A stretch of DNA of 64,000 nucleotides, taken from NCBI RefSeq assembly GCF_006442815.1, contig NZ_VFVL01000015.1, forward strand, positions 1 through 64,000, given 5' to 3'. Below, one piece after another: positions 48,601-57,332 of the stretch. Source of the DNA: Mesorhizobium sp. B2-4-3 (GTDB taxonomy: Bacteria; Pseudomonadota; Alphaproteobacteria; Rhizobiales; Rhizobiaceae). The first letter of the stretch is position 1, and the number at the start of each line of letters is the position of its first letter. A program made the translations under genes and the position numbers. The notes under the pieces were generated by a model that saw only the letters and a list, made by a program, of their open reading frames with translations, did no database searches and was not told the DNA's origin.

Positions 48601-49005
48601 CTAATTGCAGCTAGGGTCGAGGGCGGGGTCGCATTTGCCCTCGATCTGCTTCAGCGTGTCGGCGCCATGCGTCTTGGCCAAAGTGTTGAGCGCGGCCGAA
48701 TTGGCCGGCGCCTTGACGCCGCTGCCCTTGGCAATCTGCGTCTGCTCCTCGGCCTTGAGCTGAGCGAGGTTCGCCGCGGTCTCCTCCTTGGTGAGCTGCT
48801 TGGCGGCCACTTGCGGCGGGATGTTGAGGTTCGGATAGGAACCGGTGTCCCTCGGACCTTCGGCCAATGCCGTCGGCGCATTGTTCGTGCTGGTGCTCGT
48901 GCAGCCGGCAGCGGGCAGCAGCATGCCGACCAGTCCCGCCATCAGCGCCATGCGGCAAATCGAACCCGGCCTGAGAAAAAAAGTCCCGCCAACATTAATC
49001 GTCAT
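48601..49005 (-). CDS. Hypothetical lipoprotein
   Basis: 134 residues; AGGAA precedes the ATG at 49005, and an internal ATG at residue 19 is an alternative start. The lipobox ends PAAGC with Cys35. The mature part is short, with a Thr/Asn/Ser-rich stretch, a helix of Glu/Ala/Lys (LAQLKAEEQTQIAKG) and a C-terminal Cys pair in KCDPALDPSC. Similar short lipoproteins beside phaC occur in related rhizobia. Function unknown. Confidence 0.72.
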   Translation of the reverse strand: MTINVGGTFFLRPGSICRMALMAGLVGMLLPAAGCTSTSTNNAPTALAEGPRDTGSYPNLNIPPQVAAKQLTKEETAANLAQLKAEEQTQIAKGSGVKAPANSAALNTLAKTHGADTLKQIEGKCDPALDPSCN

Positions 49006-49102
49006 ATTGTTTTCCTGGCAGCCGGGTTACAGCGAATTGGACCCGGTCAGATGTCCCATGGTAATATGTCAAGAAAACGCTCCGGGAGGAACCCCGCGAA
49101 CC

Positions 49103-50938
49103 ATGTCCAAACCTGACGATTCGGACAAAGCGGAAAATGGCGGACCTTCGGCCATCGAGCAATATCTGGTGAAGGATCCCGAGCGCTTCGCCCTGAACAT
49201 GGCGCGCATGGTCGAGCAGGCCGGCAAGGCGGCTTCCGCCTGGGCAGAACCGCGCGAGAAGGGTGAAGTGCGCGACCATGTCGCCGAACCGGTCGTCGAC
49301 ATGGTCAAGACCTTCTCCAAGCTCTCAGAATATTGGCTGGGCGATCCGCAGCGCGCGCTCGAAGCGCAGACGCGGCTGTTCGCCGGCTATATGACCGTCT
49401 GGGCGAACGCCATCCAGAAAGTCAACCCCAACGCCGAGGCACCGCAGGACGCGGTTCAGCCCGAACGCGGCGACAAACGCTTCCAGGACCCGGAATGGGG
49501 CCGCAACGCCTTCTTCGATTTCCTCAAGCAGGCCTATCTCGTCACCTCGCGCTGGGCGAACGAGCTTGTCGAGCATGCCGAGGGCCTGGACGAGCACACC
49601 CGCCACAAGGCGAGCTTCTACGTCAAGCAGGTGTCGAACGCGATCGCGCCGTCGAACTTCATCCTGACCAATCCGGAGCTGTTCCGCGAGACCGTCGCCT
49701 CGAACGGCGAGAACCTCGCGCGCGGCATGAAGATGCTGGCCGAGGACATCGCCGCGGGCCGCGGCGACCTGAGGCTGCGCCAGGCGGATTACACGCCCTT
49801 CGAGATCGGCAAGAACATCGCCACGACGCCCGGCAAGGTCATCGGCCGCAGCGACGTCGCCGAGATCATCCAATACGACCCGGTGACGGAGACCGTGCTG
49901 AAGCGGCCGCTGCTGATCTGCCCGCCATGGATCAACAAATTCTATATCCTCGACCTCAACCCGCAGAAATCCTTCATCCGCTGGGCGATCGAGCAGGGCC
50001 ACACCGTCTTCGTCATCTCCTGGATCAATCCCGACGAACGCCACGGCACCAAGGGCTGGGAGGCCTATATCCGCGAAGGCCTGCAATTCGGCCTCGACAT
50101 GGTGGAGAAGGCGACGGGCGAAAAAGAGGTCAACGCCATCGGCTACTGCGTCGGCGGCACGCTGCTTGGCGCCGCGCTTGCCCTGTTGGCGCAAGAGGGT
50201 GACCGCCGCATCAAATCGGCCACCTTCTTCGCCACCCAGGTCGACTTCACCTATGCCGGCGACCTCAAGGTGTTCGTCGACGAGGACCAGGTCGCAGCCG
50301 TCGAGCGCTCGATGAGCGAAAAGGGCTATCTGGAAGGCACCAAGATGGCGACCGCCTTCAACATGCTGCGCTCGGGCGACCTGATCTGGCCCTACGTCGT
50401 CAACAATTACATGCGCGGCAAGGAGCCCCTGCCCTTCGATCTGCTCTACTGGAATTCCGATTCCACGCGCATGGCGGCGGCCAACCACTCGTTCTACCTG
50501 CGCAATTGCTATCTCGAGAACAATCTCTCGCGCGGCGTGATGGAGCTTGCCGGGCGCACGGTCTCACTGGCCGACATCACCATCCCCGTCTACAACCTAG
50601 CCACGAAGGAAGACCACATCGCGCCGGCGCTTTCGGTGTTCCTGGGATCACAGTTTTTCGGCGGCGACGTCGAGTATGTGATGGCGGGTTCCGGCCACAT
50701 CGCCGGCGTCGTCAACCCGCCCGCCGCGAGGAAATATCAGTACTGGACCGGCGGCAAGCCGGTGGGCGACTTCAATGCGTGGCTCGCCGCGGCGCACGAG
50801 CATCCCGGGTCCTGGTGGACGCACTGGCAGCACTGGATCGAGAACCAGGACGACATCCGCGTACCCGCCCGCAAACCCGGCAAGCGTATGAAAACCTTGG
50901 GAGATGCGCCGGGCACCTATGTCAGGGCACGTGTGTAA
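49103..50938 (+). CDS. phaC: Class I poly(3-hydroxyalkanoate) synthase
   Basis: 611 residues from the ATG at 49103; GGGAGGA lies rather far (about 12 bases) upstream. An N-terminal PhaC_N domain (about 110-280) is followed by an alpha/beta-hydrolase core. The nucleophile is Cys349 in the lipase-box variant GYCVGG; the catalytic Asp is in TKEDHIAP and the His in GSGHIAGVVNPP. It polymerises 3-hydroxyacyl-CoA into storage granules. No phaA, phaB or phasin gene is adjacent. It diverges from the lipoprotein gene. Confidence 0.95.
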   Translation: MSKPDDSDKAENGGPSAIEQYLVKDPERFALNMARMVEQAGKAASAWAEPREKGEVRDHVAEPVVDMVKTFSKLSEYWLGDPQRALEAQTRLFAGYMTVWANAIQKVNPNAEAPQDAVQPERGDKRFQDPEWGRNAFFDFLKQAYLVTSRWANELVEHAEGLDEHTRHKASFYVKQVSNAIAPSNFILTNPELFRETVASNGENLARGMKMLAEDIAAGRGDLRLRQADYTPFEIGKNIATTPGKVIGRSDVAEIIQYDPVTETVLKRPLLICPPWINKFYILDLNPQKSFIRWAIEQGHTVFVISWINPDERHGTKGWEAYIREGLQFGLDMVEKATGEKEVNAIGYCVGGTLLGAALALLAQEGDRRIKSATFFATQVDFTYAGDLKVFVDEDQVAAVERSMSEKGYLEGTKMATAFNMLRSGDLIWPYVVNNYMRGKEPLPFDLLYWNSDSTRMAAANHSFYLRNCYLENNLSRGVMELAGRTVSLADITIPVYNLATKEDHIAPALSVFLGSQFFGGDVEYVMAGSGHIAGVVNPPAARKYQYWTGGKPVGDFNAWLAAAHEHPGSWWTHWQHWIENQDDIRVPARKPGKRMKTLGDAPGTYVRARV

Positions 50939-51159
50939 CGGACTGTAATGTCTGGTGAGTTGACGGGCCGCCAAAACAGGGCGAAATGGTGGCGTCAATC
51001 GTTCGGCGGCCTCAAATCACCTTCCGACGCGGAATAATTCCGAGGCTTGCAGATTCGACACACATCCCGTTTCCGGTTGGGAACAGGAGGGTTATCGCGG
51101 CGCGGTTCTGGAGTGGCGCGGCGATAACGAACCGACCGGATACCGAGGGGGAATTTATT

Positions 51160-52425
51160 TTGAAATCAGCGGGTTGGCGTCTTGCACGAGGGGAAAGCCG
51201 CAGCATTGCGGCGGCGCTTTTCTCCGTGCTTCTGGCCTCCTGCACATCGACCGGCGACCCGACGATGTCGGTCGTTTCGCCCGCCTACAGCTCGACCGCG
51301 ACCGAAATGAGCGCGTCATCCGGCGCCAAGACCGCGGCTTCGGCCGATTCGTCGTTGCAGGCATCGGCGCCCGCAGAGGCGGCATCGACCGTGATGACCG
51401 AGGGCGATACGCCCCTGCCCGAGAAGGTCGCCTATGTGCCGGAGACGCGGCCGGACGGCACCTTCCCCATCGCCATCCCTGCCGGCGCCCAGGCCATTGC
51501 CGGAAACACGCCGCAACCGCTGGTTCAACAGGCGCAAACGGCGGACCAGACGCAAGCCGTCGCCCAGCAGGTCGCCGCCGGCGATGCCGCCGCCGTCGCG
51601 TCGAAGGCGCAGGCGACCACGCAAGCCATGAGCAACGGCGTCTATGTGACCGCCGGCGAGCCGGCGCAGCCGCAGATCGCCGCGCCTAAGAAGAGCCTGT
51701 TCGCCTCGCTGTTCAGCACCACGCCGGCTTCGGCCGCGCCCGCCCCCCTGATCAACAACGCGCGCTCCGGCGACCAGCCGGCGGCGCAGGCCAAGACCAC
51801 GCCGCCGCCGGCCAAGCCGATCGTGACGCTGGCCTCGGCGACCCCGGCCGAGAAGCCGGTGCAACTGGCCTCGCTCGACGACCCGGCCAATCACATCACC
51901 GGCGCCGACGCTCTCCCCGGCGTGCGCCAGACGGCGCTGTTCGAGATCAAGCGCAAGTCCGGCATCGACGACGAGAGCGACGTCGACCTCAATGAGGACG
52001 AGGGCGGTGGCGGTTCCTACCAGGTGGCGTCGGCCGCCGGCATGGCGAGACTCGCGCCCAACGGTCTTTTGAAGCAGAACGAAAGTGTCGACGTCGCCTG
52101 CCTCAAGCCTTCGCTGGTGCGGGTGCTGAAGACGATCGAGGGCCATTTCGGCCGCAAGATGATCGTCACCTCCGGCTATCGCGATCCCTCGCGCAACCGC
52201 CGCGCCAACGGCGCCAAGAACTCGCTGCACATGTATTGCGCCGCCGCCGACATCCAATTGCCAGGCGTTTCGAAATGGGAGCTGGCGAGCTATGTCCGCA
52301 CGATGCCGGGCCGCGGCGGCGTCGGCACCTACTGCCACACCGAATCCGTCCATGTCGACGTCGGCCCCGAGCGCGACTGGAACTGGCGCTGCCGCAGGCG
52401 TAGCGGCGGTGGCGAGGACGGCTGA
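51160..52425 (+). CDS. Lipoprotein with a YcbK/M15-type peptidase domain
   Basis: 421 residues from a TTG at 51160, with GAGGGGG eight bases upstream; this start gives a proper lipoprotein signal ending LLASC with Cys28. A 250-residue Ala/Pro/Gln-rich linker follows. The C-terminal 110 residues are a DUF882/M15-like domain: MIVTSGYRDPSRNRR, then a His in NSLHMYCAAADIQL with an Asp, and the last His in VHVDVG, the expected zinc triad. It is probably an outer-membrane-anchored murein peptidase. The long linker could span the periplasm. Confidence 0.83.
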   Translation: MKSAGWRLARGESRSIAAALFSVLLASCTSTGDPTMSVVSPAYSSTATEMSASSGAKTAASADSSLQASAPAEAASTVMTEGDTPLPEKVAYVPETRPDGTFPIAIPAGAQAIAGNTPQPLVQQAQTADQTQAVAQQVAAGDAAAVASKAQATTQAMSNGVYVTAGEPAQPQIAAPKKSLFASLFSTTPASAAPAPLINNARSGDQPAAQAKTTPPPAKPIVTLASATPAEKPVQLASLDDPANHITGADALPGVRQTALFEIKRKSGIDDESDVDLNEDEGGGGSYQVASAAGMARLAPNGLLKQNESVDVACLKPSLVRVLKTIEGHFGRKMIVTSGYRDPSRNRRANGAKNSLHMYCAAADIQLPGVSKWELASYVRTMPGRGGVGTYCHTESVHVDVGPERDWNWRCRRRSGGGEDG

Positions 52426-52526
52426 TACGTTCGGCTTGGTCTCGTGAGCATGGCCGGTTTGACCGGTTGGGAGCCGATCGCCGCCAACGCCGACATTGGC
52501 TTCAACACGCCACCACAGACGTCGGC

Positions 52527-52760
52527 GATTAGCCGAAGCCCTTCGAACTTCGTCATCCACGGGCGGAGCGGGAGCGAAGCGGACGCGCAGACCCGAGGAT
52601 CCATTCCGTTACCTCGACCGTAGAGTGTAGCGGCGCAGATTCTGCACCGTTGCAGCGCTCATGCGTCACGGAATGGATTCTATGGTCTGCGCCGCGTCGC
52701 TGCGCTCCTTGCTCCGCCATAGAATGACGACCGCGAGGGGCGTTGCAGCCAATCTCCAAG
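52527..52760. repeat. Long palindromic intergenic repeat, family C copy 2
   Basis: Core 52551-52729. Left arm CGTCATCCACGGGCGGAGCG ... CGCAGACC and right arm GGTCTGCGCCGCGTCGCTGC ... AGAATGACG are imperfect reverse complements. Arms and flanks match the copy at 42395-42620 (for example CGTTAC and CAGATTCTG-type loop sequence). It occupies half of the 475-base gap between the peptidase gene and tRNA-Glu. Confidence 0.8.
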
Positions 52761-52900
52761 GTGCATTATCAAGTGGAGTCGGAAACCACGCCTGGCGCAT
52801 CGGCAGAGCACCTTTGCCGCTTTCGAAAAAAGTTGTCGCATGTGGCTGCGGATGGGTTGCCGGCTGGCAACAACGCAATTATAAGCCGCTTCGTCTGAGC

Positions 52901-52975
52901 GCGCCCATCGTCTAGCGGTTAGGACACCGCCCTTTCACGGCGGTAACAGGGGTTCGATTCCCCTTGGGCGTACCA
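52901..52975 (+). tRNA. tRNA-Glu (anticodon TTC)
   Basis: 75 bases with an encoded CCA end. The 7-bp acceptor stem (GCGCCCA with TGGGCGT, one G-T pair), the CCGCC/GGCGG anticodon stem with loop CTTTCAC (anticodon TTC at 52934-52936) and the AGGGG/CCCCT T stem with TTCGATT all form. The discriminator base is A. Confidence 0.96.
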
Positions 52976-53268
52976 GCTTTTCAAGCACATATGAGGAACG
53001 TCGAGCGGCGATCACGGGCCTAACGCTTGAGGATTCTCTGAGGCAGAAGCTACCGACCGATCCACTCCAGCCAAATCGGCAGTTTCATTTCTGCGTACGA
53101 TCGCTTCGATGAGCCTAAGATAGCCTCACCGGGGCGGCGCGGCTGGAAACTTCACCCCATATCAGCCCTTCATGCAATTGATGAAGCCCTCCTGGGTTAC
53201 ATCCGTGGTTGGGTTGGCAAGGGCCCAGCCACATGGCAGTCGGGCCATCGTTTCACTTGCGGAATTCA
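52976..53268. other. Gene-free stretch after tRNA-Glu
   Basis: About 290 bases of mixed composition with no supported gene. I found no integrase remnant and no second copy of the tRNA 3' end here, so there is no sign of an integrated element. Confidence 0.4.
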
Positions 53269-53427
53269 TCAGGACTTCTTGTCGCCGTCGGGATTTGGTG
53301 CCGGTGCCTCTCGTACGTCTCGCGGCGGCTTATCGACATGTTCAGGCTCTGGCGATCCTTTCTGATCGGGAACAGGGCCCTTTTTCTGGTCGGACTTCGG
53401 CTGCGGCTCTTTGACCTTGGTAGGCAT
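53269..53427 (-). CDS. Short Pro/Lys/Asp-rich hypothetical ORF
   Basis: 52 codons from an ATG at 53427, starting MPTKVKEPQPKSDQKKG and continuing as a charged, proline-rich and probably disordered chain ending in DGDKKS. The frame is open to a GTG at 53541. Neither start has a good ribosome-binding site and third-position GC is only moderate, so coding rests mainly on its biased composition. Function unknown. Confidence 0.38.
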   Translation of the reverse strand: MPTKVKEPQPKSDQKKGPVPDQKGSPEPEHVDKPPRDVREAPAPNPDGDKKS

Positions 53428-53608
53428 ATCGAGGTAACTGGTTAACCCGCATTCTCGTTCCGTTTGCGGAGTGAAATGCACGTACAGCTCGCCGCGACAA
53501 TGGGCTCTCGGGAGCAGAAACCCGCCGTTAACGCCATTCACGGCTGACAGGGTGTAGGCTCCGACCCGAAGGTGTAGCTTCTCCTCGCTCCCAACCGTGG
53601 AGGCAAGA

Positions 53609-53857
53609 ATGAACTTGCTTCGGATAGCGCTGCTGTGCGCGGCGATGATTGGCCTGGCAGGCGCTTCGCGCGCCGACGATCGGCCCGCCCAGCCGAATAG
53701 TCAGCCAGCGACGCAACCATCGCCGGCAATTCATTGCGAGGGGCAGAATTGCCTGCCCCCGGCCGAGGATCCGGTCCTTGACTGCAAGGGCCCGGATTGC
53801 ACGCCGGCTCCGGCGACTGACCAGACGCCTGCCCCGGAGATCCAAAAGGTCAAGTAA
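53609..53857 (+). CDS. Small secreted protein with paired CxGxxC motifs
   Basis: 82 residues from the ATG at 53609 with GGAGG five bases upstream. Signal peptide ends GASRAD near residue 22. The mature 60 residues are Pro/Gln-rich and carry two similar units: HCEGQNCLPPAEDP and DCKGPDCTPAPA. Each has two Cys in a C-x-G-x-x-C arrangement, suited to disulfides or metal binding. No family is recognised. It is flanked by other small orphan ORFs. Confidence 0.68.
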   Translation: MNLLRIALLCAAMIGLAGASRADDRPAQPNSQPATQPSPAIHCEGQNCLPPAEDPVLDCKGPDCTPAPATDQTPAPEIQKVK

Positions 53858-53916
53858 ATGGCATCAGCCGGCGTCTGAGATTCCGTGCAAACCGGGAAAG
53901 CGGCGCTGGCCGCCGA

Positions 53917-54210
53917 TCAATCCAGAACCATGGGCGCCGGCTCTTCGCACCGATAAACCATGCATCGACCGTCGCTCGCCGGGACATAGTCGACCATCGG
54001 CACGTAAGGCGCATCGCACTCATTGCCGAACTGGCGGACGTAGCGATCGTAGGTGTTCGCTCCGGTGCTCAGCACCGCCGCATGCCGGCTCTGGATCAGC
54101 GCCTGGGTCTGCGCGCAGGTCATTGTGCGTGTGTCGGGCCGGGCGTCGGCGAAATGTGTGGCCGCAACGACCATCGCTGCCGCGCAGAACGCAATCTTGC
54201 GTATGGGCAT
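53917..54210 (-). CDS. Small secreted hypothetical protein
   Basis: 97 residues from the ATG at 54210 with AGGA six bases upstream; earlier in-frame codons precede the signal peptide. Signal peptide ends near HFADAR (about residue 24). The mature part has four Cys in total: MTCAQTQALI, NECDAPYVP, DGRCMVYRCEE. Similar short four-Cys periplasmic proteins occur in rhizobia with no known function. It is downstream of the histidine kinase gene on the same strand, 135 bases away. Confidence 0.72.
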   Translation of the reverse strand: MPIRKIAFCAAAMVVAATHFADARPDTRTMTCAQTQALIQSRHAAVLSTGANTYDRYVRQFGNECDAPYVPMVDYVPASDGRCMVYRCEEPAPMVLD

Positions 54211-54344
54211 GGTAATCCTCGCAAAACATCGTATCGCCACAAATTCGCATCCAGCGACGCCGTTCCGCAACGGTCGCGCTATCACGATGCGGCGAGCGAA
54301 GCCGACACCGGACAGCGCAGGGACGAACGGGGCTGTCGAAAACG

Positions 54345-55589
54345 CTAGACCACCGCGAAAACCACCGTCTGCAGCAACCCTCCCCCCTGCCTGTTCTCCA
54401 GCGTGATCGTCCCGCCGTAGCGTTCGATGATCTCCTTCGCGATCGCAAGCCCCAGCCCCGCGCCCGGAATGAATTGCGTGCGCGCCGGATCGACCCGGAA
54501 GAACGGCTCGAAGGCCTTGTTCAACAGGTCCGGCGGAATGCCGGGACCGCGATCGGCGATGGTGAGGACCGCTTCGCCGCCCCGCCCCGCAAGCGCGATG
54601 CTGCAGCTCCTGCCATGCGTGGCGGCGTTGACGATCAGGTTGCGCAGCGCCCGGCGCAAGCCAAGCGCGCCGGCTTTGACCGACACATGATCGAGATGAT
54701 CGATCGTCACCGCGTGGCCGAGCGAGACCATCTCGACCTCGATATCGCGAACCAGCCTGTCCAATTCCACCGGCTCGACCGCGTCCTGGTTCACCTCCTC
54801 GCGCACCAGGCGGATGGCGCTGTCGGCGATGCGATCGAGCTCGTCGAGATCACTCAGCCATTTTTCGCGGTCTTCGTCGAGGAACTCGGCCCTGAGCCGC
54901 ATCCTGGTCATCGGCGTGCGCAGGTCATGACCCGCGGCCGCAACAAGGCGCATGCGGCTTTCCATCGCGGTCTTGAGCCTCTCCGACAGCTCGTTGAGCG
55001 CACGCGCCGTCGCCCTGACTTCGGCGGGTCCTTTCTCCGGCACAGCCGCCAGCACCCCGTCCGATCCGATCTTGCTGACGGTGGCTTCCAGCATCTCCAG
55101 CGGCCGCACCAGCACACCGGTAAAGTAGATCGACACCGGCGTGGCGCCGAGCACGATCAGCACCATCCAGCCCGCCAGCCCGTACCAGACATCGCGCGGC
55201 GGACCGAAATCGGGAACGTCGACGATCATCCAGCGATTGCCAGGCAGGGCGACCGAGGCGACCATGCCGGGCCTGCCGACGTTACGGGTGACGACAGCCG
55301 AAACATCGACGCCGTCATGCTGCAGGATCTCGTTCAGCACGCGCGTGTGCTTGCGGTCTTCGATACCGGGGGCCGGACTGCCGCTGACGGTAACCGGCGC
55401 GTCGCGCGCTGTCTGCACGTGGCCGGGAGCCAATTGCACCATATACTGGATCTGGTGGGCCAGCGGCCCCATGATCAGTTCGGGCGACGGACCGCCGAGC
55501 ACCTTGACGGCGACGAATGTCGCGAGACCCACAACACCGAGGATCGAAACGACCAGAAGGATGATCAGCCGCCGGCGCAGCGAAGTCAT
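54345..55589 (-). CDS. Sensor histidine kinase (HAMP, EnvZ/RstB-like)
   Basis: 414 residues. Two membrane segments (about 8-30 and 137-158) bracket a periplasmic sensor of about 105 residues with no recognised fold; HAMP follows, then the H-box AAGHDLRTPMTRMRLRAEF with its His, the N-box NLIVNAATHG, DRGPGIPP, FEPFFR and GAGLGLAI. It should phosphorylate the response regulator whose stop overlaps its start (ATGA). The pair lies opposite a Spy-like and RND operon, so envelope stress is the likely input. Confidence 0.92.
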   Translation of the reverse strand: MTSLRRRLIILLVVSILGVVGLATFVAVKVLGGPSPELIMGPLAHQIQYMVQLAPGHVQTARDAPVTVSGSPAPGIEDRKHTRVLNEILQHDGVDVSAVVTRNVGRPGMVASVALPGNRWMIVDVPDFGPPRDVWYGLAGWMVLIVLGATPVSIYFTGVLVRPLEMLEATVSKIGSDGVLAAVPEKGPAEVRATARALNELSERLKTAMESRMRLVAAAGHDLRTPMTRMRLRAEFLDEDREKWLSDLDELDRIADSAIRLVREEVNQDAVEPVELDRLVRDIEVEMVSLGHAVTIDHLDHVSVKAGALGLRRALRNLIVNAATHGRSCSIALAGRGGEAVLTIADRGPGIPPDLLNKAFEPFFRVDPARTQFIPGAGLGLAIAKEIIERYGGTITLENRQGGGLLQTVVFAVV

Positions 55590-56332
55590 GCTTCGGGCTC
55601 CGACGTCGGGACGCGGTACTCCGTCGTCTCGACGCGCGCGGTCAGCTGATAGCCGCCATTGCGCACCGTCTTGAACAGCGACGCCTCGCCCGCTTCGGCA
55701 AACTTCTTGCGCAGCCGGCTCACCAGCACGTCGACGGAGCGCTCCAGCGGATCGCGCTCGCGCCCTTGCGTCAGGTCGAGCAGCTGGTCGCGCGACAACA
55801 GCCGGCCCGGCCGGTCGAGAAAAACCTGCAGCAGATCGAACTCGGCGCCGGTAAGGTCGATCAGGGCGCCATCGGCATCCATCACCTTGCGCGTGTCGGG
55901 CTCCAGCCGGTAGCCCGCGAACTGGTAGACACGCACCTTGGGCGGGGTTGCCTCATCGGGAGCCGAGCGCCTGAGCACGGCGCGGATGCGGGCCGATAGC
56001 TCGCGCGGGTTGAACGGCTTGCCAAGATAGTCGTCGGCGCCGAGCTCCAGCCCGATGATGCGGTCGACATCCTCCTTCAGCGCTGTCAGCAGGATCACCG
56101 GGATATGCGGCTTGCGGTCGCGCAAGGCCCGGCATATGTCGAGCCCCGAGCCGTCCGGCAGCATGACGTCGAGCACGATGAGATCGAACTGGCCGGCGCC
56201 CAGCTTCTGCTCGCACTCGCGCCTGTCCGCCGCCACCGAGACGCGAAAGCCCTGGCCGTCCAGATAGCGCCCGAGCAGCGTACGGATCTCGCGATCGTCG
56301 TCGACGACGAGGATGTGGGGTTGTACCTGCAT
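55586..56332 (-). CDS. OmpR family response regulator
   Basis: 248 residues. Receiver domain with the acidic DDD at about 10-12, the phospho-acceptor Asp in LIVLDVMLPDGSG (about residue 55) and Lys in LGKPFNPREL; then a winged-helix domain with LTGAEFDLLQVFL and RSVDVLVSRLRKKF. It is first in a two-gene operon with the kinase. The divergent gap to 56574 holds GGAAAC repeats spaced as for this family, so it probably controls both directions. Confidence 0.93.
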   Translation of the reverse strand: MQVQPHILVVDDDREIRTLLGRYLDGQGFRVSVAADRRECEQKLGAGQFDLIVLDVMLPDGSGLDICRALRDRKPHIPVILLTALKEDVDRIIGLELGADDYLGKPFNPRELSARIRAVLRRSAPDEATPPKVRVYQFAGYRLEPDTRKVMDADGALIDLTGAEFDLLQVFLDRPGRLLSRDQLLDLTQGRERDPLERSVDVLVSRLRKKFAEAGEASLFKTVRNGGYQLTARVETTEYRVPTSEPEA

Positions 56333-56434
56333 TCCCGGCCCGTTTCACCTTGCCCGTTATCGTTGCCCGTTTATCACTCCTTGTCCCTGATTATAGGAAG
56401 TGCCGCGCGCCGACGGCACGAAAAATTGCAACCG

Positions 56435-56491
56435 AACGTTTCCCGCAAGGCGCCGGAAACGTTTGGAAACAAATCTCCTTTTTGCGGAAAC
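56435..56491. promoter_or_regulatory. Candidate response-regulator boxes (GGAAAC repeats)
   Basis: AACGTTTCC (56435-56443) and GGAAACGTT (56455-56463) form a perfect 9-bp inverted repeat. GGAAAC occurs as direct repeats at 56455-56460, 56465-56470 and 56486-56491, that is spacings of 10 and 21 bases. One- and two-turn phasing of a 6-base direct repeat is typical of OmpR/PhoB-type sites. Confidence 0.55.
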
Positions 56492-56573
56492 CTTCGGCAA
56501 CACGCCGACGCGAAGCGGCAAAAGTCGCTTCCTATCCTCCCTGCATCCGAAGCATGCAGGAAAGGATAACGTC

Positions 56574-57236
56574 ATGCGAAGCAGACTTTTGGCGCTCGGC
56601 CTGTTCTCGGTCGCGGCGATCCACCCGGCGCTGGCCGCCCAGCCCGAGCCCGGCGCGCCGGGCGACCAGCCGCCGGCCATCGACCGGCAGGACGATGCGG
56701 GCCCAGGCCCGATGCGCTGGCACGGACAGCGCTGGGCGATGCGGCATGGACCGGAGGATTTCGGCCCTCGTCGCATGGGACCGCCGCCCGAAATGCTCGC
56801 GGCGCACCTTTCGTTGCTCGAGACCCGCATCGGCATCCGCTCCGAACAGCTCGACGCCTGGCGCGATTACACCAGCGCGCTGCAGGCGGTGCTGGCACCG
56901 CGGGCACGACCGGACTTCGGCCTGGGCGGCACAGGCGGCCCGGGTCCCGACAGACCTGCGCCAGGTGCTGCCCGCGATCCCTTCGCCTTACAGGAAAAAC
57001 TGGCCGACGATGTCACGACGCGCGCCGCCTCGGCGGCCAAGCTGAAGGACGCGATCGCCACGCTCCGCTCCAAGCTGACACCCGAACAGCTTGAAATCCT
57101 CGCTTCGGCGGATCGGCCTCACGGCCCGCCCCCCGGTCCATGGGGTAATCCGCCGGATGCAGCCGGCCCCAGAGGTCTGCCCGATCACGGCGGACAGCTC
57201 CCTCCACCCCTACCCCGGAGTGGCGAGCAACTCTGA
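56574..57236 (+). CDS. Spy/CpxP-like periplasmic protein
   Basis: 220 residues from the ATG at 56574 with AAGGA seven bases upstream. Signal peptide ends ALAAQ near residue 24. The central helical part has HLSLLETRIGIRSEQLDAW and, nearer the end, KLTPEQLEIL, the LTxxQ motif of the Spy/CpxP group. Pro/Gly-rich segments lie on both sides. Related proteins are chaperones or feedback inhibitors in envelope-stress systems. It faces the two-component operon and precedes the efflux genes, supporting a CpxP-like role. Confidence 0.8.
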   Translation: MRSRLLALGLFSVAAIHPALAAQPEPGAPGDQPPAIDRQDDAGPGPMRWHGQRWAMRHGPEDFGPRRMGPPPEMLAAHLSLLETRIGIRSEQLDAWRDYTSALQAVLAPRARPDFGLGGTGGPGPDRPAPGAARDPFALQEKLADDVTTRAASAAKLKDAIATLRSKLTPEQLEILASADRPHGPPPGPWGNPPDAAGPRGLPDHGGQLPPPLPRSGEQL

Positions 57237-57237
57237 C

Positions 57238-57296
57238 CGGCTGCGCCGGCCGGTCTCCCTGACCCACCCGTTCAAGGGCCGGCCGGTACTTTTTGC
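57238..57296 (+). terminator. Candidate terminator or attenuator after the Spy-like gene
   Basis: GCCGGCC near 57246-57252 can pair with GGCCGGC near 57278-57284, and GGTAC then TTTTT follows (about 57290-57294). A second hairpin starts right at the T-run (57295-57332). The long loop makes termination uncertain; it could be a partial terminator that sets the Spy/RND ratio. Confidence 0.35.
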
Positions 57297-57332
57297 GTGT
57301 TGGCGGACGCGTCCGCGCGACCGCCAACACGC
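57295..57332. repeat. Perfect 12-bp inverted repeat before the RND genes
   Basis: GCGTGTTGGCGG (57295-57306) and CCGCCAACACGC (57321-57332) are exact reverse complements around a 14-base loop. No T-run follows on the plus strand. It lies about 200 bases ahead of the first efflux gene. Confidence 0.65.

Noticed and set aside
52661..52915. 84-codon ORF before tRNA-Glu
   Set aside because: It covers half of a repeat and runs into the tRNA; there is no ribosome-binding site.
53172..53414. 80-codon plus-strand ORF after tRNA-Glu
   Set aside because: No ribosome-binding site and no family. It is antisense to the weak ORF at 53269-53427, which has the more protein-like composition.
52901..54345. 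Possible integrated element at tRNA-Glu
   Set aside because: No integrase, no second copy of the tRNA 3' end and no mobility gene is seen in the window.
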